DNA from: Nothopassalora personata
Taxonomy: Eukaryota; Ascomycota; Dothideomycetes; Mycosphaerellales; Mycosphaerellaceae
Assembly (NCBI GenBank): GCA_033816765.1
Contig: CM066287.1
Coordinates: forward strand, 434,001 to 498,000
Length of the DNA stretch: 64,000 bases
Direction of reading: 5' to 3'
Shown: positions 1 to 12,130 of the stretch, piece after piece
Layout of the letters: the number at the start of each line of letters is the position of its first letter
Numbering within the stretch: position 1 is the stretch's first letter
The notes under the pieces: model-generated
Told to the model about the DNA's origin: nothing
Database searches by the model: none
What the model saw: only the letters and a program-made list of their open reading frames with translations
Translations under genes and position numbers: made by a program

Positions 1-3000
1 TGTAGCAATTAGAATGTTATCTATATATGTAAGAATTATAATCTCTTTTTCCTTATAAATGAGTAGGTATAGATCTACCTCTAACTATGTAAATCTAATC
101 TCTCTAAGCTTTAACATATAGAGTTAATTCCAATCTCTAGCTACTTGCTTAAGTCTATATAAGCTTTTAAGGATCTTAAACACTATGTTTAGTGGAAGCT
201 CAACTCCTAGTAGTAGTAATATAAAGATGTCTTTATAGAGGGTGCTTTCTATAAACGCATTGTTTATATCTACTTAGTAAAGATAGAGATCCTTCTTATA
301 TACAATAGCTATAAACACCCTAAGGGTGTCCTATCTAACTATAGGCGCAAATGTCTCTATAAAGTCAATACTAAACTTCTGTAAAAAGCCCCTTATAACT
401 AGCCTAGCCTTGAACTTTTTAATGGCTCTACTAATGCTTCTTTTAACATTAAAGACCTATCTTAACGTAACCAAGTTTACTCCTTTTAGTAGAATAGTAT
501 TCTCCTAGGTATTATTACTCTATAGAGCATCTAGCTCCTTCTAGATTACTTCCTTCTAAAGGTGTCCCTATTTCTTGTTATTTATAGCATCCTTATAGGA
601 CTTTAGAATTGGGATCTCTTACTTATATGTAATGACTTCTACAGTTACTACAAAGGCCATCTCCTTAACTTCTTCTAGGAATTCACTATCCTATGGTACT
701 AAATCATCCACTAATTGCATAGCTATAAAGAAAGCTTAGTAGTAAGTAGTAAGGTTCTCTAAGAGGTCTATTGCTTCTCCTACTTTAGTAGCTAGTTTAG
801 GTATAGGGACTATAGATCTTGGGGCTTTCTATTTCTATTTATAGCCCTTAACATTATGGTTAGCCCTCCTCTTACTAAGGGATGATCTGAGAGTAGTCAC
901 TTGTGTCCTAGTAATATTCTTTTCCTAGAGATCTAGTAAACTTATCTTAATTGGCTTATCGATTTTCTGAAATTCCCCTACATTCTTTAGAGGCTAGGGA
1001 AGTTGCATAAATAGCTTTCTTAGCTAGGCTATTACTAGGCTACTCTACTGAATAACTGAATGGTGAATAGGTTACTCTAAGGATATGTCCTTCCTTAGCC
1101 TCCCTAAGGGTCTCCTAGCTGGTGCATTGCTTAATAGATTCAATTTTGTAACATTAAGATCTATATCACCTCTAGGTTAGTCCTTAAAGAAGTCTATATG
1201 TGTGTGTTGTTTAATAGCTTTTATGTCTAGTTCCTAAAAGAGCTAGGCCTTAGCTGTGTTTTCAACGTATCTAACAAACACTACTTCTTTACCTCTGTTT
1301 ATTAGTTTATTGCTTCTTGTCTATTAAGGCTAGGATCTTGTGTCTATGTAGATAATAGCTTTATATCCCTAAATCTTTAAATGGTTAATAGTTAGCTTAG
1401 TACTATTAAAGGCTTTATCTAGTGAAACCTTAAACCTATTATAGTCTAGACTATTTAGTAGTTTGTTCCTTATGTAGGTTTAGGCTTCTAGTGCTTTAGG
1501 CTAGAATTCAATTAGCATCTTAGCCTCTTTAAGCATTGCCCTTATAGAGTCTTCTAAGGTTTATATTGACCTTTCAACTAGTCCATTTTGGAGCGAGTTG
1601 TATGCCTTAGTATGCTCTAGCCTAATTCCTAAATCCTTCTCCCACTACTTAACTAATGCAATAAGTTCCCTTACATTATTAAGCCTAACTGCTTTTAACT
1701 ATACTAATGATTTCCCCTCTACCTTAATCTTCTAGTTCTAGAGAGTAACTAGAGTATCTTCTCTTTTCTTAAGAGGATAGGTCCACTTTTTTTAGAGAAG
1801 TTGTTAACAATCTTAAGCTAGTATTTAAACCCTAGCCTTAATGTTAGCAGTAGACTACATATGTTAATAGATATAAGGGTAAGTCTTTTAGGTCTTCTCT
1901 TAGTAACTTTGCCTTTATACTTCTTTATCTTTGCTATTAAACACACTCTACACTAGTAGAAGCTATCCCTAGGAATAGGAATAGGTTCTTTTAAGTCTAT
2001 TACCTTATGAAGATTCTAGAGTAAGTTCTTCCTAAAGTGTGCAAATCTTCTATGCTAAAGCTCCTACTGTTTTAGGTTAGTCTCTAATTTAGCAGTTATA
2101 AAGGCATTCTCTATTAGTAGTGTATATAATAAGTAATGTGCCCTTTCTTATAGTAGAGGAGAAATTTTATTAATAAATGGAACCCCCCTAAGGAGCCTTG
2201 TCTAGACAACAGTTTAGCTAGAGGGGGATATAAGAGAAAATAAAGGAGGTTAGACACTAAACTACTTACTAAACTAGTTCTAAGAAACTAGGTTTACCCC
2301 TAGCTTAGGTATAAGTAGAACATCTTCTAAAATAACTTTCCTACTAGATCTCCTACTTATCTCTACAGTCCTAAATAAGTGGCTAACAAATGCCCACCTC
2401 CCACTTTAATCTATTTCTTCTTTATTAAGGGAGTTATAGATCTAAAGAGGTAGTTCTAGTTAGTTATATAGGATAAAGTATAAGAATCAAGTAACTACTC
2501 TAATAAGGGGGCTCGTCCTATAGAGAGCGCCTTCACGCGGCGGACGACGTAAGTATCTTCGTTACGACGAAGAGAAACTAAGACTCTCTCTCTCGAAAAA
2601 TACAAGCCTACTCGACTCGAAACAAGAAAAGACAGGTCGGACGAACCGAACGAACGAGATACGCTCAAAATCTACAAACAAGAACTCCGGAACTGCGAGA
2701 AGGGAAAGCGACGTACATAGCGTACACGTCGCTCGAACAACGAAGGCGCTGTCTACCTGTCGTCCCGGCAAACCACGTAAACTGCCGGCTGGAACCAAGA
2801 GAGGCGTTTAGGGGCGCAAACCACGTATACTGCACGGCTGGAACCAAGAGAGGCCGAGGGGGGGACGACAGCGAGGCCACTGCGACCGAGGAGCTACACT
2901 CGAGACCGGAGAACGCGACTGGATTGAAACAGAGGCAACGGGTGTTTCTTGGGATTTTGCTCGGTGCGTACGGGTACGGCCGGCTTGGCTTTTTAAAACA

Positions 3001-4385
3001 AGAACGAGACACGGGCGCAAAACTTGTCTCGCCCGGGGCAAGGCGACAAACCGCAATTCTCGACAAGACACGACTACCGGGTACGCGCGTACTACGCCGC
3101 AATATATTCGATTTACGGTTCGAATAGCGAGCGTTGCTCGCATCTTTTAAGGAGTTTTTACGTCCGGGGTACGACGGGGCTTTTCTCCTTCTCTCAAATT
3201 TTGGTCTCGTTCTCGAGACCCGTGTTGCATAGTCTTTGACTCAAATAGCACGTTAATGGAATAATCAATCAATCTAATAAGGGGAACTTGCCTTAGACTT
3301 CTACAGTTAAGTAAGCCACTTTATTATACTTATTATCATTAGACATTGTCTTCTAGGATGAGTTGCATAAGTTAGGTAGCTCTTAGGTAGAGAAACCTTT
3401 CCTAGTCTTCCTTGTTTTAGAGGAAGGAGACTAGGCCTAGTTCTTCTAGAGTAACAGTATATTAGAGCTAAGTTTCTTCACCATTTTCTTAAGTTCCTCT
3501 ATAGAGGACTTCTCTCTTAGTGTTCTTCTTAAAGATGGTAGTAGAGATCTTCTCTTCTTAATATGTGTTGCATTCTAGGAGGATAGTACTTAGGAATGAG
3601 ATCTAAGGACCTTCTTTACCTTAGAGAGACTAGGGCAGTCCTTAATGAGATAGTCCTTCTTATAGAGAAGGTAGGAAAGTGATCTTACCTAACCTAAGGG
3701 CCTAACCTAGGTGGCTGCTATACTATACTTAGCCTTAGAGGGATTCAATCTAGCCTCTTAAGCCTTAAGGATCTTTAAGGTCCTTTTATAATCCATCTTT
3801 AGCTAAGCTATAATGGTATTCCTAGCTATATAGTAGTTAGGTAGTAGTGAGCTTAAAAGCTAGGTTATTCTTATATTAGCTTTCCTATAGTACTAGCCCT
3901 CTAGGTTAACATTAGCAATCCTCCTTCTAAGAGACACTAGGTATACCTATGCAGATCTAATAGTGAACTCTTCACTTATCTTAAAGTTTATAAACTGTTT
4001 TATAAGCTTATGTGCATAGGTTAGTAACACCTAGCTATACTTATTCTAGAGATGCACCTATATCTTAGTAGCTTTTCTAGATTCGTAAGAGCCCTTAAGC
4101 TTAAATTCATCTTCTTCTATAATCCTACTTAGGATACTAAAGCAGTAAGCTGCATTTTGTTTTGTCTATGTTAGTGTATTAAGAATCTCTTTAATCTTAG
4201 TCTCTTCCTAGAGTTTTAGGTTCTTGCCCTTAATGTTGTTAAATAACACTTCTAATAGGTCATTAATTGTAAAGAATGCTAACTAGCTCTCTATCTTGTA
4301 TCTCTAAAGGTTAAACTATCTCTTCTAGTTGTCTCTCCTAAGAATTAGGATTTTAGTTCCCTTCTCTTCTCCTTTCTCTTAGTGT
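1..4385 (-). pseudogene. copia gag-pol remnant
   Basis: Decayed polyprotein in the order gag (about 4380-3300), protease/integrase (about 2500-1100) and reverse transcriptase (about 900-1), interrupted by the 2511-3273 insertion. The RT palm motif near 10-40 is legible in one frame, with the second catalytic Asp read as Asn (DD to DN, a G-to-A change as RIP produces). Many in-frame TAG/TAA codons make it non-functional. It once supplied capsid, integrase and RT for the element's own copying. RNase H would lie outside the window. Domain limits are rough, because only the RT part was read residue by residue. Confidence 0.7.
2511..3273 (+). mobile_element. SINE-like element, full copy 1 (unmutated)
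   Basis: A 763-bp GC-rich insertion in the copia element. It starts with GTCCTATAGAGAGCGCC and ends in the short tandem tail AATCAATCAAT. An 11-bp target duplication, CTAATAAGGGG, lies at 2500-2510 and 3274-3284. A simple-repeat tail, variable 11-13 bp duplications and a 5'-truncated sister copy are the marks of target-primed reverse transcription (LINE/SINE type). The first 75 bases can fold into two hairpins: one closes GTCC with GGAC, the other is CTTCGT-TACG-ACGAAG with a UNCG-type loop. A roughly 49-bp unit containing CGGCTGGAACCAAGAGAGG is present twice in tandem (about 2767-2855). There is no convincing protein. CpA is abundant, so this copy has escaped RIP. Confidence 0.85.
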
Positions 4386-4389
4386 AAAT

Positions 4390-5108
4390 CTATAATGGAT
4401 TGAATGTAATGAAACAAGGTATATATGCTTCAAAGTCGTAGCTTAGGTCCTACTAAGGCTTTTAGTGTAGAATAGTAAGGTTCGTAGGTGTAGATACTAA
4501 GGCCTACTTAGTAGGGTAAAGAAAGAGCGGTATAGTCTCGGAGCTAGGACACAGGTCTGTCTCTCCTAGTAGAGTTCTAAATGACTTACTTAAAGTCCTT
4601 CTTAATAGTATCTCGATGCAGTTCTGCCTATAGAGTGTCTTTAAGGTATTAGCTTATAGTAAGCCGCATAGAGTCCTTTTCTAGATTACCTATCACTTAG
4701 TATTAAACTAAGCTCCTTAATAGGACAGATAGGGTAGACTTCTACTTCTTAGATGTTTTCTGCTATAATAGCAAGGGATACAAGTAACCTGTACTAATAT
4801 AGGTTGCTCTTACTCCTACACAAACCTGGGCTTATAACCTGTTAAGTTAAGACCTTATAGGATACGTAGTTAGTAGTAGAGTAGAGTAAGAGATTAATCT
4901 TCAACTAGCTAATAGCCACAGGGCATGCAGCAATATATTAGGAACTAATGTATTAATTGTGTTAGATGTCTATCTAAGCTAAAGGGGAGAGAAGTTGTCT
5001 TCCGATAAGCTAAGTTATCGTAGATGCCTTAGGCTATTAGATTACAACCTAACTGTTAGCTCCCCCTAAGATGCTACATCTTAATAGTTACTATATGCGA
5101 TACTAACA
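4390..5108 (-). repeat. probable 5' LTR of the copia element
   Basis: Non-coding sequence of about 700 bp at the 5' end of the minus-strand copia element. The outer end is TGTTAG at 5108 reading leftwards. The inner border was placed near 4390 from the end of gag-like sequence and was not confirmed, since the partner LTR is off the window. Confidence 0.5.
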
Positions 5109-7870
5109 TTCCACCGGACACGGATAGCTTCTTAGAGAATTTTACCGGGTACCGAGTCGCTTCACTTATAGACCTATTTTTAGGTTATAATTAGATTACT
5201 TTAGGTAAGTCCTACCGGGACTTAATAGCCTTTATAACCCCTCTTAGCCTAGTACGTAACACGACTCTACCTTAAGGAGCTACTAATTTAGTTACTTAGT
5301 TCGTACGTGCGGTAATAAAGATTCTACTTAATTATATCTCGTATCGAGCGAAGCCGTTTCTCGATAACATCGGTATTAAAGGACTAACTAAGGACTATAG
5401 GAATGCCGAAGTAGAGCCTAGGTTAAGGAAATGGGTCGTTAACTATATCGTTTCCCTAGATCTAGTTCTTACTAACCTAGAAAGAGCTAGTGCGGTAGTT
5501 ACTAGAGGCAAATCCTAATAGTTATACGAAAAGCTTAAGATTGTTAGGTACGTTACTAGCCCGGATAGTCGCTATCCTAACCTAAAGGTTGTAGCTAAGA
5601 TCCTAGATTAGCCTACGCCTACCTATATTAAGGAGGTCCGCACCTATGTAGGGCTATGTATATACTTCCGGATATAGATTCCCTAGTTCGTTATTATCGC
5701 TCGACTAATGTATAAGCTACTGAAGAAGGACGCCGAGTTCACCTAGATAGAAAATAAGCAGTTCTTAAAAGAAGAGGTTACTAGATATCTTATATAGGCT
5801 CTAGCCTTAGTTACCCTCTACTACTTACCTAGTACTAGGTCTATCTTTATCTTAGTTAATGCTAGCGGTACTAGATAGGGATGTATCGTTTCTTAAGAAT
5901 TAATAGACAGTATCCGACGGCGTTACCCGGTGCGGTATAAGAGCGGAATCTAGAACGCGTTAGAATCTAGATATAATACTAGTAAGCGGAAATGCCTTAG
6001 GGTCCTTAAGGGGCTTAAAAAGATCTAGAGATATATTACTAGCGTTAATTTTGTCCTTAAGATTAATGCTAAGACACTTATATAGTAGCTTAACCGGCCG
6101 GCTTCGGACCTACCGAACTCGGTAATAGCCCGGTAGGTCGTATAGATTAGGTTATTTACGTTCGAGGTAAAGCACGTTACGGGACTAGACATACTAGCCT
6201 AGATGCCCTATCTTGTAGGCCCTCTATACCTTAGGAACCTAGGGAAACTAACGAAGACGAAGTCGACCGGATAATTAATAATAAGCTGTTCGGGTACCCG
6301 GAGCCGGTCGATACCTATCTAGTTAAAATCTAGAAAACACGACATCTTAGGGACCGATACTCTAAGGGCTCTTAGTAGCTTACTTAGGTTATAGAAACTA
6401 GGACCCGGCCCGATAGTGTTACCCGTGCTAAGTACCGGCGGCTAGTAAAGAAAAGCGTTAATTTCTTTATCCGGGACTAATTACTATTCTTCTAGAAGCG
6501 CCGAGGAGCACCGTTACAACTTATAATTAACGATAATAAGGCTTAGAAGGAGATCGTTATAGAGTGCTATAAAAGACACGGTTATCGCAGCGCTAAGGTC
6601 GTGTATAACCTTATTTCCGATCGGTATTACTAGGACGGGTGCTTCGCCGATGTCTCTACGTAGGTTCGAAGTTATACTCCCTATAGGTTTCGCGAAGGCA
6701 ACTAGCGCGCTAGTAAGCTTCACTTATCGAGCCCTTAGGTCATTAGTAAGAAGTAGTACTCGGACCCCGTCTAGGTGCATAAAAATAGATACCTCCTAGT
6801 TACGCGCGAAGTACTTAGTAACTAGATCAAGGCTAGAGTAACGAGGGCACCTCCTAGCTCCAAGTCGGTTACTAAGTTTCTATACGAAGATGTCTTCTAT
6901 AGGCACGGCTACTATACTAAAATTGTGCTTAATAACGCTACGGTTTATACAGCTAAGGTTAAGCGGTTACTCGTAGGGCTTAGTGTTCGAAGGATCCGAA
7001 TATTACCGTACTATCCGTAGTCTAATGCTCCGGTCGAGGCTAGATACCGTCCGATTCTTATAGCGTTAGTAAAGCTTATAAGGAACATATACCGCGGATA
7101 GAAATAATAGGTACCCGCCGTATTATAGGCTAATAGGACCACGACCTATCGTACTACTAGAATAACGCTAGCTTAGGTCCTATATAGCTATCGCACGATT
7201 CTACCAATTGAGGTTAAGTACCCGACGTAGGCGAATTACTAATAGGGATCGGTAAGAACGGCTAAGAACCTACTTACTATACGTGCGCGTTAACTCTAGG
7301 CTCGAGACCTTAGTTTAGAAGAGCTACATACTCGAAGGAAGCGACTAAGAGAACTTAGTAAGGACTACTTTAATTCTTACTGGAATATTAACTCTATTAG
7401 TTTCTAGAAGGGCGACCTTATTATAAGATTCGACAAGCTATATAAGGATAACTTCTTACGTAAGATCGGTTACCGATAGTAAGGTCTATATTGGGTGTCT
7501 AGTGTCTCTAGGGAGTTTAGTACCTATATTCTTAAGGAACTTAATAGTACGCTAATAAAGGGTATTTAGGCACGAGAAAACCTTAAGCTAGTTCTAGAGC
7601 TTCGCCCGGATAATATAGGAGTACTAGGCCTAGATAATAGGATCAATCTCGTAATAGGGGAGGGAGAAGTCGCTAATAGCGTCGCTAATAGCGAAGACAG
7701 TAGTAATTCGAACGAGATCGAGCCTATCGCCGACGAAGACGTACTACCTATAGGAGTTAACGAAAGGGGATCGTATCCTAAACCGGAATCTAAGAAGCTA
7801 TAGGTTAGGCCTTATAACCTTTCTATAGCCGAAATTTCACAGTTTAGTAGGATCGAGGCTAAGAACTAAT
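5109..7870 (+). pseudogene. Ty3/gypsy pol fragment (RT, RNase H, integrase)
   Basis: The plus-strand frame reads through part of a gypsy RT (FLDNIGIKG, the F/YVDDI-box region, about 5358-5386). It continues through a thumb/connection segment resembling VRTYVGLCIYFRI, then RNase H-like sequence with VNASGTR, then integrase with an HHCC-type zinc segment (ECYKRHGYRSAKVV, about 6555-6600) and core. The N-terminal half (gag, protease, RT fingers) is missing, so the copy is 5'-truncated at the copia LTR border. In-frame stops sit at presumed Trp/Gln positions. It differs clearly from the chromodomain gypsy family elsewhere in the window. No LTR was identified with confidence; 7871-8010 is unassigned. 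Confidence 0.7.
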
Positions 7871-10563
7871 TAGTTAGTAATAGCGTACGGAGTTTACTTC
7901 CCTTAGGCATGTGTTACATATGCCCTTTAGTTTATTAAGTCGATTCGGTTATCTAGACTTTACTTTATAGGGTGTTCTTCCCTTAGTTAGACCTTAGTTA
8001 GTAGAGTTACATTTACCGGTCCCGGGACCGGTAAATCGGATTACGTAATAGTGTAGTATACCTCTATCGAATGCTTACCTAGGTAGTTACTAGCACTAGT
8101 TTTCGGTTACATATAGGGTTATCGGACCTTTCGTATAACCTTAATAGCACTACTCTTACTACTTATAAGACCGGTCTCGGCGCTACTACCTTATAACGGT
8201 TATAGGGACATACGCTAAGAGGCATACTTAAGCGTAGCTCTCTACCTACTACTTCCTCTCCTTTTCTTTAAATACTAATACTATCACTAGAGCTACTAAT
8301 ACATCTATCTACTACTACTACATATATTAGACGGTTCTTTAGCCTCTCTCTCTCTTTACGACCTTAACCTTCTTTAAAGCCCCTACCCCAATACTAAGCT
8401 TTTAAAGCTTACTAACACTCTAGAGTAGTACTACGAGATAGCTAGCTCTTTCGATCTTACTACTAGCGAATCCTAGTTATTATAGCTTTAGCTAGTCTAT
8501 CGTTACGCCCGGCTAGCTCGAGTATAGCGCTTACTAGTACTGTTACTAGGCTTACCCGCCTACCTTAGACCTTGTTCGAGTTCCTTCGCCTACCGGATAA
8601 CGTTAAGCATGTCCTTACTAACACGAACACGCCGAAGTCCGCCGCTAATATTATGTTCCGAGAGCTTAGTCCTTAGAAGCGGGTTAAGGTATTAAAGGAC
8701 TTCTATAAGGGCTTCGAAAAGGTGTTCGAAGACTACTCTGTCTAGGTTAACCTATTTTTGAGGAAGTTAAGAGCGGTATAGATAAGAGCTACTAGGATAA
8801 ATTCCTTAGTAATAAGAAGCTTAATGTCTTGTTTCCTATCGTCGGTAAGATTCGTAAGACCGGTTTAGAGATTCGTAACCGAGAGAAGACTCTTCGAGCT
8901 ACGCTTACCCGCTACTAGCTACAGTAGATAGACAATAAGATTCTTAATCGACGCGTTATCTCCGAGCTTTGTAGTACTAATAGCGGGCGCCGCTAGTTTA
9001 CGGCCTTTATTAATAAGTACCTAGACTATAGTAGGGCTATTAGTAGAATTTAGAGGGTATTAATCTAGCGTATAAGGATCGGCCGTAAGGGCATAGATCG
9101 TAAGCGAATTCTAGAGCCTAGTAATCTTACCCGGTGCGATAGGGAGGCTAAAGTACGTAGCATTAATCCGTAGTCGGCTAAGAGTAGGGAGATTATTAGA
9201 AGATACCGCCTAGCCGTCTATAAGGATAGCCTTCTATACTTTATAGAGGGTACTATTACTAAGAAGTCCGCGTCCCTAGAGGACAGCATAGATTAACCTA
9301 GACTATCTAGCTAGCAATAGCCTTAGCCACGTTAGCTACTACCGGGTAGTAAAGGCAAAGGACGTATAAAGAGTACTACGCTAACTCTACTAGCCTCTAC
9401 CTAGCCTATAGTCCTATCGAGAGGCGGTCGTAAGTTGAGTCGACTTAAGTAGCTCCGTATAGGTAAGAGTATAGGTAAGGGCATAACTACACCTACTTAA
9501 TCCTCGCCTAACCGAACGCTAGACGGCGTACCTATACGTAAAGGCAGTCCGCTAGGTATACCGGTTAGTACCCTACGATCTACTCCGGCCCTAACTAAGA
9601 ATAGCAATCCGATACTTACTATATTACCTTCGGCTATAATTAGGAGTGTATTAGTCTTTAAGGATTAGATCCTATAAGAAGACGAGGCCCTCCGGATTAA
9701 GCGCGCTAACTACACCTATAATAAGCGGTACTATAGTATTAAGTTTAGAAACTCGATTAACGTAGATAGCATTAACTAGCTACCTAAGTACCGGATAGCG
9801 GGCCTTAAGATGCTCGAATATACTATCTCGGAGGTTCTTAAGAGGGATAGTAAGGTTAGCGCTATAATGTACGATTAGTATATTCGAGATTTCTACTATA
9901 AGGCCCTCCACTTCATTACGAATCCCGGTATTACCGCTAATACCCTATATAAGCGCGCGCTTAAGGTCCAAGACTAGCTCTTTAAAGGTAAGAGTTTTTT
10001 AGCTATTAAGGTAAAGAATAGGTCGTGGTTTCGCCCTAATAAGCGTAGTTAGAAGACTATTAACCCGCTTAGCTACCTCCGCGTTTGAGGTAAAGTCGGT
10101 ACTACGAGTAGTATCGTTACGTATACTAACTATAACTAGATCCTCGACAAATTTAGCATCGATGAAGCTAACTAAGCCGATCTTAATAGTACCGGTACCT
10201 ACATTAATAGTAACATGCTGTACTAGTATAATAACGCTAAACTAGCGCCGCGGGTTAAAATAGTTAGGGAGATAATAAGTTAAGAATTTGACGTGTACCA
10301 ATAGTACCTACGAGAATTAAATAAGGTTAGTAACAGCGGCGTCTACTAGAACATGTAGTATTCTCTAAGCCAATAGATTATGCGATAAGACCCCGGGCTA
10401 TAGCTCTTATAAGTAGCTCTACACCCTTAATACTACACTCGGTTCATCTCCTTCCCTAGGCCTACGATTTTTAGCTTTAATAGGGCTTATTAGGGGGGTG
10501 ACGCGAACACTATAGTATAGTATACTAGGGTCGACTTAAACCTCGAAATTCAGAACTACTAGA

Positions 10564-10721
10564 TGTTACGGATCGGATTGGGCCTGCAACCGCAAGCCAA
10601 TCAGATACCTCACAGTTAAGCGGGCGCAGCCGCTGCAAAGTGTGTTACGGATCGGATTGGGCCTGCAACCGCAAGCCAATCAGATACCTCACAGTTAAGC
10701 GGGCGCAGCCGCTGCAAAGTG
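10564..10721 (+). repeat. 79-bp tandem duplication at the LTR 5' end
   Basis: Two identical 79-bp units, each starting TGTTACGG and ending GCTGCAAAGTG. The target duplication lies outside both units, so the duplication was present at insertion or arose afterwards within the LTR. Confidence 0.9.
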
Positions 10722-11089
10722 CTCTGCTGATCTGCTTGATCTGTCGAACAGATCAACAGATCAGAGCAGAGTACGACGCGAGACGATCTGCTGCTCTGTT
10801 TGATCTGTCAAACAGATCAACGGATCAAACAGATCAAGACTATGAATCTCCTTTGTATTTAGGAGCGCTGAGAATCCCTTATGGCTTCGAGGCGTTCAAC
10901 TCACTGTTCAATATCACTGTTTGGAATACACCACAACCCAACCTCTGCCTCATTGTTTCTTGAGCCTTTGTAAGGTCAAGACACTACTGCTTCATCACTC
11001 TCCCTCAAACTTCCCATCGGCCCGAGAACAAACCCGATTGAGCTTGTCTTCTTGACTTGTGATATCATTAGGTTATACCAAACCTAACA
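10564..11089 (+). repeat. unmutated solo LTR of the chromodomain gypsy family
   Basis: Starts TGTTACGG and ends CCTAACA, with the 5-bp target duplication CTAGA at 10559-10563 and 11090-11094. The second half matches the LTRs at 17764-18218 and 21113-21538, and the inverted ones at 39055-39513 and 48314-48772. It retains CpA throughout, so it is a young insertion reduced to one LTR by recombination. The first 79 bp occur twice in tandem (10564-10642 and 10643-10721). The U3 part (about 10722-10845) is built of GATCTG/CAGATC inverted repeats that can form a long hairpin. Confidence 0.9.
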
Positions 11090-11984
11090 CTAGACTAGTA
11101 ACCGGCTTAACATGCTATACTCTCTTAACTTAGAGGGCACTAGTAGGCCGGAGTTTTTATACGGTTTTTATAAGTAAGGGAATGCTAGAGAGTTTATCTA
11201 GTAGTGCCGGATTAACGACTACATAGAAGACGGCCGATTTAAGCGTTTCTTCTCGGTTAGGGTCTAGAATTACCTAAGTAAGAACAGTATTAGCTAGTTT
11301 AGAGAGGACCTAAGCGCTAGGTAAATGCGGGTAACTACTGTAGGCGTTCTAATAAGGTAGGCCGTATATAAGAAGACGCTACGCTAGATTAACCCTTACT
11401 TTATTAAGATCCGCGACGATAACTATCTTAAACTCTAGAGAAGCTAGAGTATGCACTAGGTAATGGACCTCCATCGTAACTTTAAGACGCTAAGTAAGAG
11501 CGCTACGGGGTTTAAGTATCGACGCCTAGTACCCGGCTATCCTTTTCCTACGGCCGTACACCTTAGTAGCATTAGCCCTCTATCCGATGCCCTAGCGCAT
11601 TTAAAGTCTTAGAACGACAACGAAGTTATCCTTAATACTAGAAGGTAGCTTAATACTACGGTCCGCCTAGACTCGGAGCTTTTCTATAAGAAGATATATA
11701 ATTAGCGCGTCCGAGCTATGAAATTAATAGATAAGTAGCTTAGCTTAGTTACTACTCTCGAGTAGATGTGCTTTATAAGCGAAGGGCGTAACGAGAGCTT
11801 CTTCCGTAACTACTATAGGAACTTTACTAGCTAGCTACTTAGGGACGCGTCTAGTGAAACTAGTGTTAGCTACGACAACGAGTAGGTCTAGACAAAGGAG
11901 TTGTATAAGAATAAGTGGAACTAAGTAGTTAGTACGGGTTTATAGGCTCCTAGTTTCTAGTTAATTTCCGGCTATAGCTATAGC

Positions 11985-12117
11985 CTATAGAATTCTAGTT
12001 CTAATTCTAGTTTTAATTCTAGTTCTAATTCTAGTTCTAATTCTAGTTCTAATTCTAGTTCTAATTCTAGTTCTAATTCTAGTTCTAATTCTAGTTCTAA
12101 TTCTAGTTCTAATTCTT
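11985..12117 (+). repeat. 12-bp minisatellite (TTCTAATTCTAG)n
   Basis: About ten near-perfect copies of a 12-bp unit. In the frame of the surrounding decayed ORF they encode alternating Ser and Asn. Confidence 0.9.
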
Positions 12118-12130
12118 CGGGTATAGGTGC

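Larger units (their letters stand above)
1..5108 (-). mobile_element. Ty1/copia retrotransposon, 3' end outside window, RIP-mutated
   Basis: Read on the minus strand, the left edge encodes a copia reverse transcriptase. A segment reading VDINNAFIESTLYKDIF (the DVKTAFLNG-type motif, about 200-270) is followed by a segment resembling SLYRLK..ARDWN and then YIDNILIAT (the YVDDI catalytic box, about 10-40). Integrase and gag regions lie to the right, about 1100-4380. The element ends at the right with a probable 5' LTR whose outer end reads TGTTAG on the minus strand at 5108. Stop codons at Trp and Gln positions indicate RIP decay, milder than in the gypsy copies because some CpA remains. It is split at 2511-3273 by a younger SINE-like insertion. 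The 3' LTR is beyond the window. Confidence 0.8.
8560..12130 (+). pseudogene. decayed long ORF inside the TIR element, function unknown
   Basis: One plus-strand reading stays coherent if TAG/TAA are taken as mutated Gln/Trp codons. It runs from about 8560 to 10555, then resumes after the solo LTR (about 11095-12130), implying some 1,000 residues. Readable stretches are lysine/arginine-rich and helical, for example FREL...RVKVLKDFYKGFEKVF near 8655-8720 and KMLEYTISEVLKRDSKVSA near 9808-9864. The C-terminal part carries a Ser/Asn repeat from the 12-bp minisatellite at about 11990-12117. I do not recognise the family: no DDE-transposase, RT or tyrosine-recombinase signature could be read. Being the only long ORF between the inverted repeats, it is the best candidate for the mobility protein. 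Confidence 0.4.

Noticed and set aside
7864..8010. LTR of the gypsy fragment at 5109-7870
   Set aside because: No TG...CA pair, polypurine tract or second copy could be identified in the window.
12001..12117. CRISPR-like array
   Set aside because: The 12-bp units are contiguous with no spacers and the organism is a fungus; it is a minisatellite.
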